This document shows, one piece after another, positions 1 through 5,480 of a DNA stretch of 5,493 nt. The stretch is from Propionibacteriaceae bacterium (GTDB taxonomy: Bacteria; Actinomycetota; Actinomycetes; Propionibacteriales; Propionibacteriaceae). The position numbers were made by a program, and so were the translations under genes. The stretch lies in NCBI GenBank assembly GCA_031272685.1, contig JAISTI010000115.1, forward strand, positions 1-5,493, read 5' to 3'. The notes under the pieces were generated by a model, which was not told the DNA's origin, did no database searches, and saw only the letters and a list, made by a program, of their open reading frames with translations. Each line of letters starts with the position of its first letter. Positions within the stretch are counted from its first letter, which is position 1.

Positions 1-788
1 TCGCCGAGCAGACCGCCGCCGGCGGCTATCTGGCACTCGCCGACCAGTTCGACGATGTTGCGGTACGGGTCTTCGAGCATCCGCTGGCGGCCCTGCGCTC
101 GCAAGCGGCCGGGTTGCGCCGCCTCATCGCGCTCACCACCCCGGATACCACCCGCTGGGTGCTGGCCTACCTGTCGAACGCCGACAAGCTGGCGCTGGCC
201 GTCTCCCCATACGCATCCCCGCCGGAACTGCTGGCGGACGCCCGGCTGGCCGCCATCGGCGCGGGGATTGCCGAGCCTTGGGAAATCCGCAGCCAGCCGG
301 CTTTCGCCGCCTTGCGCGACGTGGTGCGGCGGCAGGCCGCCGATCGGCACTTGCAGACCGTGCGGCTGGCCGGGGTAATCCTGCGGCTGCACCAGCAACT
401 GTTGGAAGACCTGGCGAATGCGCCCCCGGAGACCGCCGCCGACATCCGCGAGCAGTTGCGCGGGCTGCTCTTCCCCGGCTTCCTCTCCGCCGCGGAAAGC
501 CGCTGGCTGGCCCGCTACCCGGTGTACCTGCGGGCGGCGGCGCTGCGGGTGCGCCATGCCAAGGCCAGCCCTTTCAAAGACGCGACCAAGATGGAAGAGG
601 TGCTCGACGCCGAAGACGCTTACGCGAAGCTGACCGCGAAATACCCGCCGGGGCTCGTCCCCGACCCGGTGCTGCGGGTTGGCTGGCTGCTGGAGGAATT
701 CCGGGTGCAGGTATTCGCGCAGGCGCTGGGCACGGTGGAACCGGTCTCGCTAAAGCGCTTGCGCGTGGCGATGGACGCGATACAGTAG
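1..788 (+). CDS. hrpA: ATP-dependent RNA helicase HrpA, C-terminal part (partial, 5' end outside window)
   Basis: The frame is open from base 3 to the TAG at 786-788 (261 visible residues) with no stop to the left edge, so this is the 3' end of a longer gene. An internal TTG at 114 is not the real start. The visible part matches my knowledge of the DUF3418 tail of bacterial HrpA. A segment reading YPVYLRAAALRV is followed by a variable linker, then the closing signature WLLEEFRVQVFAQALGT and PVSLKRLRVAMDAI, which corresponds to the 'W-EELRVSLFAQ-LGTPYPVS-KR' ending of the family. HrpA is a DEAH-box helicase of about 1,300 residues, linked in E. coli to mRNA processing and rescue of stalled ribosomes. 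The helicase motifs lie upstream and cannot be checked here. The PAC2 gene follows after 4 bases, suggesting co-transcription. The family call is confident; a role in this organism is inferred. Confidence 0.9.
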   Translation, partial: AEQTAAGGYLALADQFDDVAVRVFEHPLAALRSQAAGLRRLIALTTPDTTRWVLAYLSNADKLALAVSPYASPPELLADARLAAIGAGIAEPWEIRSQPAFAALRDVVRRQAADRHLQTVRLAGVILRLHQQLLEDLANAPPETAADIREQLRGLLFPGFLSAAESRWLARYPVYLRAAALRVRHAKASPFKDATKMEEVLDAEDAYAKLTAKYPPGLVPDPVLRVGWLLEEFRVQVFAQALGTVEPVSLKRLRVAMDAIQ

Positions 789-792
789 CAAT

Positions 793-1671
793 GTGCTTGA
801 TCCGAAAGAACTCTACGAGGTCGATCTGAACCCGTGGCTGGATGTGCTCGGGAAGCGGGTGGTGCTCATCCACCTGCTCACCGGCTACATCGACGCCGGC
901 TCCGTCACCGGATCGACCGCCGAGTACATTTTGGATTCCTGCGAGCACGAGCCGATGATCACCTTCGACGCCGACCAACTGCACGACTACCGCTCCCGGC
1001 GGCCGCAGTTCGTCTTCGACACCAACAAGTGGGAAACCATGGTTCCCATCGAATTGCAGATTCACAAGGTGTTGGATGCCAACGGGGCGCCATTTCTGCT
1101 GCTCACCGGCCCGGAGCCGGATACCCAGTGGAACCGCGCCGCCGCCGCCGTCATGCAGATTTGCGAGCGGCTGGCCGTCATGGAGTTGCTCACCGCCTCC
1201 GGGGTGCCGATGGCGGTGCCGCACACCCGTCCCACGCTCATCACCACACACGCCACCGATTCTTCGCTGGTCTCGGCGAATCCCGTCTGGATCGACCGCA
1301 TCCAGATTCCCGGCAGCTTCTCGCACCTGCTGGAGCTGACGGCCGGCCAGCATGGCTTCGCCGCGCGCGGTTTCCTGGCGCATGTGCCGCACTATCTGGC
1401 GCAGTCGCCGTTCCCGCAGGCCATCTCCGAGGTCATTTCGCGCATCAACAAAGCCGCCGGGCTGCGCATCCCGCTGGACGTGATCGACCAAGCCTCGCAA
1501 GACGTGATGGACACCATCAACAAAGAGGCCTCCGACGATTCCGAGTTCCCGCGCATCCTGGCCGCCCTGGAAGAGCAATACGACCAGATGCGGGCCAATG
1601 GGGCCGCCTCGGTGCCCACCGCCGAGGAGATCGGCGCGGCCGTGGAGCAGTTCCTGGCCGAACAGGGCTGA
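793..1671 (+). CDS. PAC2 family protein (proteasome assembly chaperone-like fold)
   Basis: This 292-residue protein starts with GTG at 793, 4 bases after the hrpA stop. I see no Shine-Dalgarno sequence at the right distance, and an ATG at 791 overlaps out of frame and dies after 12 codons, so translation probably depends on ribosomes ending hrpA. The hallmarks of actinobacterial PAC2 (PF09754) proteins are present: an N-terminal beta strand followed by GYIDAG (31-36), LLLTGPEPDTQW (102-113) and the PHTRP motif (143-147). HVPHYLAQSPFPQA (187-200) then leads into a helical C-terminal extension (about 205-292) rich in Glu, Gln and Ala. There is no signal peptide or membrane segment, so it should be cytoplasmic. 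The closest described relative I know is mycobacterial Rv2714, encoded near sigB. The family resembles eukaryotic proteasome assembly chaperones, but the biochemical role in bacteria is not settled and I propose none. Confidence 0.88.
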   Translation: MLDPKELYEVDLNPWLDVLGKRVVLIHLLTGYIDAGSVTGSTAEYILDSCEHEPMITFDADQLHDYRSRRPQFVFDTNKWETMVPIELQIHKVLDANGAPFLLLTGPEPDTQWNRAAAAVMQICERLAVMELLTASGVPMAVPHTRPTLITTHATDSSLVSANPVWIDRIQIPGSFSHLLELTAGQHGFAARGFLAHVPHYLAQSPFPQAISEVISRINKAAGLRIPLDVIDQASQDVMDTINKEASDDSEFPRILAALEEQYDQMRANGAASVPTAEEIGAAVEQFLAEQG

Positions 1672-1675
1672 TTTC

Positions 1676-2626
1676 TTAGAGCGCGGCCGCCAACTGTTTG
1701 CCGCGGTCGTTGGAGCGCATGGCGGCGATGGCCGCCCGCTCCAACTGGCGCACCCGCTCGGCGCTGATGCCCCAAAGGTCCGCGATGTCGGTGAGTTTCG
1801 CTTGCCGCCCGTCCAACAGGCCGTAGCGGCGCCGGACGATGTCGGCGGAACGCTCGTCCAGCACGTGCAGCATGTCCTCCAGCCCTTCGCGGGCTTGGGC
1901 GTCGAACACCATCTCGTCCGGGGCGTTGTCGTCTTGGGGGATGTACAGGTCGGCCAGCGAGACGCCGCTCTCTTCGTCCAGCGGCGCGTCCAGGCTCACA
2001 TGCTCTTGCGAGAAGCGCAGCAGTTCCAACACCTGGTCGGTTTCCCAGCCGAGTTCTTGCGCGATTTCCTCAGCCTCGACCTGCCGGTCGTGGCGCTGTT
2101 CCAGCAGGCGGCGGGCGGAGAGGACCTGGCTGATTTGCTCGGCCACATGCACCGGCAGGCGCACCACCCGGCTCTGCTGCGCGATGCCGCGGGTGATGGC
2201 CTGGCGCACCCACCAGGTCGCGTAGGTGGAAAATTTGAAGCCTTTGGTGTAGTCGAATTTTTCCACCGCCCGGATCAGGCCGGAGTTGCCTTCTTGGATG
2301 AGGTCGAGGAACGGCAGTTGGCCACGGGCGTATTTCTTGGCGACGGAGACCACCAGCCGCAGGTTGGCGCTGATGAAACGCCGCCGGGCGCGCTGCCCGG
2401 CCTCGACCAGTTCGGCCAGCTCCGCGTCGGTGGCTTTCAGCCGCTGCTGGTTGGCCTCGTCCGGCTCCAACAGCCCGCCCAAGATGCGCTCGGCATACAG
2501 CCCGGCCTCCATCCGCTTGGCCAGGATGATCTCCTCTTCGGCGGTGAGCAGCGGGATCTTCGCCAGCCCGGCCAGGTAGAGGCCCACCGAGTCTTTGCCC
2601 TCGATGCGGTCAGTCTGCGCTGTCAT
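1676..2626 (-). CDS. sigB: Group 2 (primary-like, SigB/HrdD-type) RNA polymerase sigma-70 factor
   Basis: This 316-residue sigma-70 family protein directs RNA polymerase core to promoters. It lacks the long N-terminal tail of SigA and opens directly with region 1.2 (about 12-42, DSVGLYLAGLAKIPLLTAEE). Region 2 (about 83-160) has FISANLRLVV, the core-binding [10 protein letters not shown] and the -10-reading [16 protein letters not shown]. Region 3 spans about 161-240 and region 4 about 245-305, with the helix-turn-helix at about 277-300. The ATG at 2624-2626 has a strong GAGGAGA ribosome site. Departures from the family are Ser115 where DLIQEGN is normally followed by Leu or Ile, AQQ for ADQ after region 2.4, SAERVRQLE for TRERIRQIE (the equivalent of E. 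coli Arg584 is Ala), and a truncated Ala-rich end without RHPSRS. The gene is divergent from sigA and convergent with PAC2. The symbol follows actinobacterial usage; orthology to a particular sigB is inferred. Confidence 0.93.
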   Translation of the reverse strand: MTAQTDRIEGKDSVGLYLAGLAKIPLLTAEEEIILAKRMEAGLYAERILGGLLEPDEANQQRLKATDAELAELVEAGQRARRRFISANLRLVVSVAKKYARGQLPFLDLIQEGNSGLIRAVEKFDYTKGFKFSTYATWWVRQAITRGIAQQSRVVRLPVHVAEQISQVLSARRLLEQRHDRQVEAEEIAQELGWETDQVLELLRFSQEHVSLDAPLDEESGVSLADLYIPQDDNAPDEMVFDAQAREGLEDMLHVLDERSADIVRRRYGLLDGRQAKLTDIADLWGISAERVRQLERAAIAAMRSNDRGKQLAAAL

Positions 2627-2630
2627 CTGT

Positions 2631-2637
2631 TCTCCTC
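2631..2637 (-). promoter_or_regulatory. Ribosome binding site of the group 2 sigma gene
   Basis: On the minus strand GAGGAGA lies 4 bases upstream of the ATG at 2626. It pairs well with the 16S rRNA tail and fixes the start of the group 2 sigma gene. Confidence 0.75.
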
Positions 2638-2650
2638 GATATGTCGTCCA

Positions 2651-2686
2651 TGGGAAATAACGACGGAAGGGCCGGATTCATTCCCA
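2651..2686. repeat. Inverted repeat spanning the predicted ECF promoter
   Basis: TGGGAA at 2651-2656 and TTCCCA at 2681-2686 are perfect 6-bp inverted copies separated by 24 bases. One arm coincides with the -35 box of the predicted ECF promoter and the other falls near its expected start point. It could be an operator or chance, because the -35 box itself supplies one arm. Confidence 0.3.
2659..2685 (-). promoter_or_regulatory. Predicted ECF sigma (SigR/SigH-type) promoter of the group 2 sigma gene
   Basis: Read on the minus strand, GGGAAT (2685 to 2680) is separated by exactly 18 bases from GTT (2661 to 2659). This equals the GGGAAT-N18-GTT consensus known for the actinobacterial thiol-oxidative-stress sigma SigR/SigH and is also close to SigE-type sites. 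Transcription would begin around 2650-2653, giving a leader of about 25 bases that contains the GAGGAGA ribosome site. In mycobacteria, corynebacteria and streptomycetes, group 2 sigma genes (sigB, hrdD) are known targets of such ECF factors, which fits the location. I found no convincing TTGACA/TATAAT pair for this gene. The site is seen directly; its use by a SigR/SigH homologue is inferred. Confidence 0.6.
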
Positions 2687-2732
2687 GGGCATTTGGAAAA
2701 TCGGCGGCGGCGTGCCAGACTATGAGGAGCAT

Positions 2733-2738
2733 TTGACA
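2733..2738 (+). promoter_or_regulatory. Possible -35 box upstream of sigA
   Basis: A perfect TTGACA lies 44 bases before the preferred sigA start at 2783. At 16-19 bases downstream there is only a CT-rich run (2755-2763) and no TANNNT, so the -10 partner is poor or absent. If this is the -35 box, transcription would start near 2768. The ribosome site at 2770-2777 would then be in the leader, and the upstream TTG candidates at 2753 and 2768 could not serve as starts. An eight-T run (2747-2754) sits in the spacer. Confidence 0.3.
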
Positions 2739-2769
2739 GGAGCGGATTTTTTTTGCGCTCTTTTCGGTT

Positions 2770-2777
2770 GGAAGGGG
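2770..2777 (+). promoter_or_regulatory. Ribosome binding site favouring the sigA start at 2783
   Basis: GGAAGGGG ends 5 bases before the TTG at 2783. Allowing one G-U pair, AAGGGG pairs over six bases with the 16S rRNA tail. The rival start TTG 2753 has AGGAG (2738-2742) but 10 bases away, and that AGGAG overlaps the TTGACA box. Confidence 0.5.
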
Positions 2778-2782
2778 TCGAG

Positions 2783-4174
2783 TTGCCTGCACGAGCCAAG
2801 GCCGTCGAAGAAGAAAAGCCTGCCGCCGCGAAGCCGGCGAAGAAGCCGCGCCTGGCGGCCGTGAAAGCGGATGCCGAGCCCAAGGCGCCGGCGAAACCAG
2901 CCAAGCCTGCCGCCAAGAAGGCGTCGGCGAAGAAGCCCCCCGCCAAGAAGGCCGCGGCTGGGAAAGAGGCATCTGACAAGCCCGAAGAGCTGGTAACCGC
3001 CGAGATCAGCATCGCCGAGGTGGTGGTCGAGGCCGTCGAGGTGATGGCCGAGCAGGCGGAAAGCGCGAAGCTGCGCCAGGTGAAGGTGGAGGGCGACGAG
3101 CTGATTCTCACCGTCGGGCGCAAGCGCGATCTCGACGACGTGGACGACTCCGAGTTCCAGCCGGACGCCGAAGCCGAAGACGAGCGCGAACTGCTCGAAG
3201 ACGAGGGCTTTTCGCTCTCCGACACCGACGACGCCGACGAGCCCGAACAGCAGGTGCAGTCGGCCGGCGCGACCGCCGACCCGGTGAAAGATTATCTGAA
3301 GCAAATCGGCAAGGTGGCGCTGCTGAACGCCGAGCAGGAAGTGCACCTGGCCAAGCGCATCGAGGCTGGGCTTTTCGCCGAAGAAGCGCTCGCCACCCGC
3401 AGGATCCGCAAAGACCTGCGCGAAGACTACGAGTGGATCACCGAAGACGGCCTGAAGGCGAAGAACCACCTGCTGGAGGCAAACCTGCGGCTGGTCGTTT
3501 CGCTGGCGAAGCGCTACACCGGGCGCGGCATGCTCTTCCTCGACCTGATCCAGGAAGGCAACCTGGGCTTGATCCGCGCCGTGGAGAAGTTCGACTACAC
3601 GAAGGGCTACAAGTTTTCCACGTATGCGACGTGGTGGATCAAGCAGGCCATCACCCGCGCCATGGCCGACCAAGCCCGCACCATCCGCATCCCCGTCCAC
3701 ATGGTCGAGGTGATCAACAAGCTGGCCCGGGTGCAGCGCCAGATGCTGCAGGATCTCGGCCGCGAGCCCACCCCGGAAGAGCTGGCCATCGAGTTGGACA
3801 TGACGCCCGACCGCGTCATCGAGGTGCAGAAATACGGCCGCGAGCCGATTTCACTGCACACCCCGCTGGGCGAAGACGGGGACAGCGAGTTCGGCGATCT
3901 GATCGAGGATTCCGAAGCCGTCGCCCCCGCCGAGGCCGTCAACTTCACCCTGCTGCAAGAGCAGCTCAACGACGTGCTGGACACCCTCTCCGAGCGCGAG
4001 GCCGGCGTGGTCTCGATGCGTTTCGGCCTCACCGACGGCCAGCCCAAGACCCTCGACGAAATCGGCAAGGTCTACGGCGTCACCCGCGAGCGCATCCGCC
4101 AAATCGAATCCAAGACGATGAGCAAGCTGCGCCACCCGTCCCGCTCGCAAGTTCTGCGCGACTACCTGGATTGA
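2783..4174 (+). CDS. sigA: Primary (housekeeping) RNA polymerase sigma factor SigA/RpoD/HrdB
   Basis: From TTG 2783 the product has 463 residues; in-frame TTGs at 2768 and 2753 (473 residues) are possible, and no in-frame ATG or GTG occurs near the start. Residues 10-65 form a Lys/Ala/Pro tail with AKKPxAKKA repeats, followed by an acidic region (about 115-155), as usual in actinobacterial Hrd[21 protein letters not shown] begins region 1.2 (to about 196). Region 2 (about 226-297) holds [40 protein letters not shown] and [16 protein letters not shown]. Region 3 contains [13 protein letters not shown]. Region 4.2 has [20 protein letters not shown] (about 423-442), with Arg, Glu and Arg residues for -35 contacts intact, and the end is [13 protein letters not shown]. 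It directs most growth-phase transcription and is expected to be essential. One small oddity is Lys287 where WWIRQ is usual. The gene is divergent from the group 2 sigma gene and ends at TGA 4172-4174. Confidence 0.96.
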   Translation: MPARAKAVEEEKPAAAKPAKKPRLAAVKADAEPKAPAKPAKPAAKKASAKKPPAKKAAAGKEASDKPEELVTAEISIAEVVVEAVEVMAEQAESAKLRQVKVEGDELILTVGRKRDLDDVDDSEFQPDAEAEDERELLEDEGFSLSDTDDADEPEQQVQSAGATADPVKDYLKQIGKVALLNAEQEVHLAKRIEAGLFAEEALATRRIRKDLREDYEWITEDGLKAKNHLLEANLRLVVSLAKRYTGRGMLFLDLIQEGNLGLIRAVEKFDYTKGYKFSTYATWWIKQAITRAMADQARTIRIPVHMVEVINKLARVQRQMLQDLGREPTPEELAIELDMTPDRVIEVQKYGREPISLHTPLGEDGDSEFGDLIEDSEAVAPAEAVNFTLLQEQLNDVLDTLSEREAGVVSMRFGLTDGQPKTLDEIGKVYGVTRERIRQIESKTMSKLRHPSRSQVLRDYLD

Positions 4175-4183
4175 GAGTTAGCG

Positions 4184-4205
4184 ATTGCGGCGCGGAGGCC
4201 GCAGT
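4184..4205 (+). terminator. Hairpin just after sigA (possible terminator or 3' end stem)
   Basis: Bases 4184-4191 and 4198-4205 pair as an 8-bp stem, core TGCGGC/GCCGCA with one T-G wobble, around a 6-base loop, 9 bases after the sigA stop. No T-run follows, so it may act as a weak or U-less terminator or as a transcript-stabilising stem. Confidence 0.4.
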
Positions 4206-4236
4206 GACAACCTGCTGACTGCCATTGCAGGCATAA

Positions 4237-4258
4237 CCGCCAATCTCAGGATTGGCGG
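4237..4258. terminator. Likely bidirectional hairpin between convergent sigA and secreted-protein gene
   Basis: CCGCCAAT (4237-4244) and ATTGGCGG (4251-4258) form a perfect 8-bp stem with a 6-base loop. It lies between the sigA stop (4174) and the stop of the opposite-strand gene (4264), where a shared terminator is expected. Neither side carries a clear T-run (CGAAATC on one strand, TTATGCC on the other), as is common in high-GC actinomycetes. The remainder of this gap of about 90 bp holds a weaker CCTGC/GCAGG stem (4211-4231) and no gene I can support. Confidence 0.6.
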
Positions 4259-4263
4259 CGAAA

Positions 4264-5427
4264 TCAGCGGTTATAGACGTTGAAATACCAGTGGTCGGCG
4301 AGCTTGGTGTTGGTTGACGACCAGGGGACGCAATCCCAGCCCTGGTTCATGTAGGTGTAGGGAGGGTTCTTGCCGGAGTAGCTGTAGACGGTCGACTGTT
4401 CCAACTGGCCGTAGTGCTGATTGTTGTAGCCGACGACTTGGCTCAGTGTTATGGCGGCCCGCCCCACGTTGATGGCGGCCGGGTAGCCGTCCGGGCTCGG
4501 CGACTCGCCAGCATCGAGAGCCGCCAGGTCTTCCAGCACGGTCTTGAGTTCGGCGGCCACGGGGGAGACGTCGACTGGGCCGTCGGCTTTCACAGCTCCG
4601 TTTTCGTCAAGGGTGATGTTGTAGCAGCCCGAATACGTCTTGGAGTTGCAGTCTTTGCGGTGCAGCGAAAGCCAGCTGACCGCCGTGGTCAACTCGGCCG
4701 GATGCCGGGTGGCTTTGCTGTCGGAGGCGGCGAAAGACGTTGCCAGCGCGAAATTCTTCACTTTCACGTTCACCGTCTTGGAGACCCCGTTGTGCGCCAC
4801 GACCTTGACGGGAAACACCCCCAGTTTCTTGACTGAAACCACGCCTTTCTTCGTCACCTTCAACGCGCTCGCGTCGTATTCGTAGGTCAAGGTGGCGTCT
4901 TTCACCTTCGTGCCTTTGGGCACCACCGCTTTGGCGTTCAGGCTCTCTTTGCCAAGCAGGTTCAACGAGATGCCCTTCACCGCGACCCCGGTGGCGGCCA
5001 CCATTGGAATCACCACCTTCTTGGCAATCCGGCGGACTTGCGCGTCCACCCCCGCAACCTGCGACTCGCACGGGATGTTCCCAAAATGCGCCACGGTGAC
5101 GTAATAGCCGTACCGCTTGCCCTTCTTGATTTTCTTGTCGGTGAAAGCACTCGCCCAGCTCAGGCTGGCGCGCAGCTTGAACACCTTCTTGCCCGCATCC
5201 TTGCGATACACGCACACCACCTCCGGGTAGTCTCCCGGATCCCAGGTGAGCTGGAAAGCCAGCCCCTCCACGCGCTTGAGCTTCACATCTTCCGCCGGCG
5301 CCACATACGCCTGCGGCAAGAGCGCCGGAGCCGCCTGCGGCGGGGCAGCCGACGCCGGAGCGGTCGGCAACAGCGCCCCCGCGGCCAGCGCCAAACCCAC
5401 GGCCAGGCTGGAAAATCTCACACGCAA
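4264..5427 (-). CDS. Secreted protein of unknown function with Fn3-like and bacterial Ig-like segments
   Basis: This is a 387-residue protein I do not recognise as a named family. Residues 1-27 are a Sec signal peptide: RVR at the start, a Leu/Ala/Gly core at 8-20, and APASA before the likely cleavage after Ala27. Residues 46-113 look fibronectin-III-like, with LTWDPGDY (60-67), a VYRKDAGKKVF strand and FTDKKIKKGKRYGYYVTVA near the end. Residues about 145-226 resemble a Big_2 Ig-like domain, including ASALKVTKKGVVSV and a closing SKTVNVKVKN. The last 160 residues have no family I can name; they carry Cys260, Cys268 and Cys366, and many Tyr, Trp and Asn. There is no LPXTG motif or C-terminal membrane segment, so it is probably released or bound non-covalently at the cell surface. 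TTG 5427 is chosen because GAGGTGG lies 6 bases upstream; GTG 5421 is an alternative. The same frame stays open to the right edge, but without another start codon. The gene converges on sigA. Confidence 0.82.
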   Translation of the reverse strand: MRVRFSSLAVGLALAAGALLPTAPASAAPPQAAPALLPQAYVAPAEDVKLKRVEGLAFQLTWDPGDYPEVVCVYRKDAGKKVFKLRASLSWASAFTDKKIKKGKRYGYYVTVAHFGNIPCESQVAGVDAQVRRIAKKVVIPMVAATGVAVKGISLNLLGKESLNAKAVVPKGTKVKDATLTYEYDASALKVTKKGVVSVKKLGVFPVKVVAHNGVSKTVNVKVKNFALATSFAASDSKATRHPAELTTAVSWLSLHRKDCNSKTYSGCYNITLDENGAVKADGPVDVSPVAAELKTVLEDLAALDAGESPSPDGYPAAINVGRAAITLSQVVGYNNQHYGQLEQSTVYSYSGKNPPYTYMNQGWDCVPWSSTNTKLADHWYFNVYNR

Positions 5428-5433
5428 ACTGTT

Positions 5434-5440
5434 CCACCTC
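5434..5440 (-). promoter_or_regulatory. Ribosome binding site of the secreted-protein gene
   Basis: GAGGTGG on the minus strand lies 6 bases before TTG 5427 and 12 before GTG 5421, so the TTG is the better-placed start. It also sits directly before a convincing signal peptide. Confidence 0.6.
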
Positions 5441-5472
5441 TTCCAGCGCGAGTCAACGCGCCCACCCGCCGA

Positions 5473-5480
5473 CCCCCCCC
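5473..5480. repeat. Eight-base C homopolymer (G8 on the coding strand) upstream of the secreted-protein gene
   Basis: A run of eight C residues lies 46-53 bases before the TTG start at 5427. The 66 bases from here to the window edge hold no clear promoter; a TTGACT at 5456 to 5451 (minus strand) has no good -10 partner. Length change by slippage is possible but not shown. Confidence 0.5.

Noticed and set aside
574..1578. 334-codon open frame on the - strand across hrpA end and PAC2
   Set aside because: It overlaps two recognised + strand proteins almost entirely, has no family resemblance and has His/Gly/Asp-rich composition typical of shadow frames.
1598..2725. 375-codon open frame on the + strand across the group 2 sigma gene
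   Set aside because: It is the antisense shadow of a clear sigma-70 gene. The translation has no recognisable domain, and long antisense frames are normal in GC-rich coding DNA.
2721..2726. TATGAG as a -10 box for sigA
   Set aside because: The last base is G instead of the strongly conserved T, and the nearest TTGGAA (2693-2698) is 22 bases away, too far for a -35 partner.
2851..2970. Lys/Ala-rich repeats as a histone H1-like or HU-type gene fused to sigA
   Set aside because: Such AKKA-type tails are ordinary in actinobacterial primary sigma factors, so a fusion is not needed to explain them.
2720..3700. 326-codon open frame on the - strand across sigA
   Set aside because: It is antisense to the conserved sigA gene and would run through the divergent control region. 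Its composition is that of a shadow frame.
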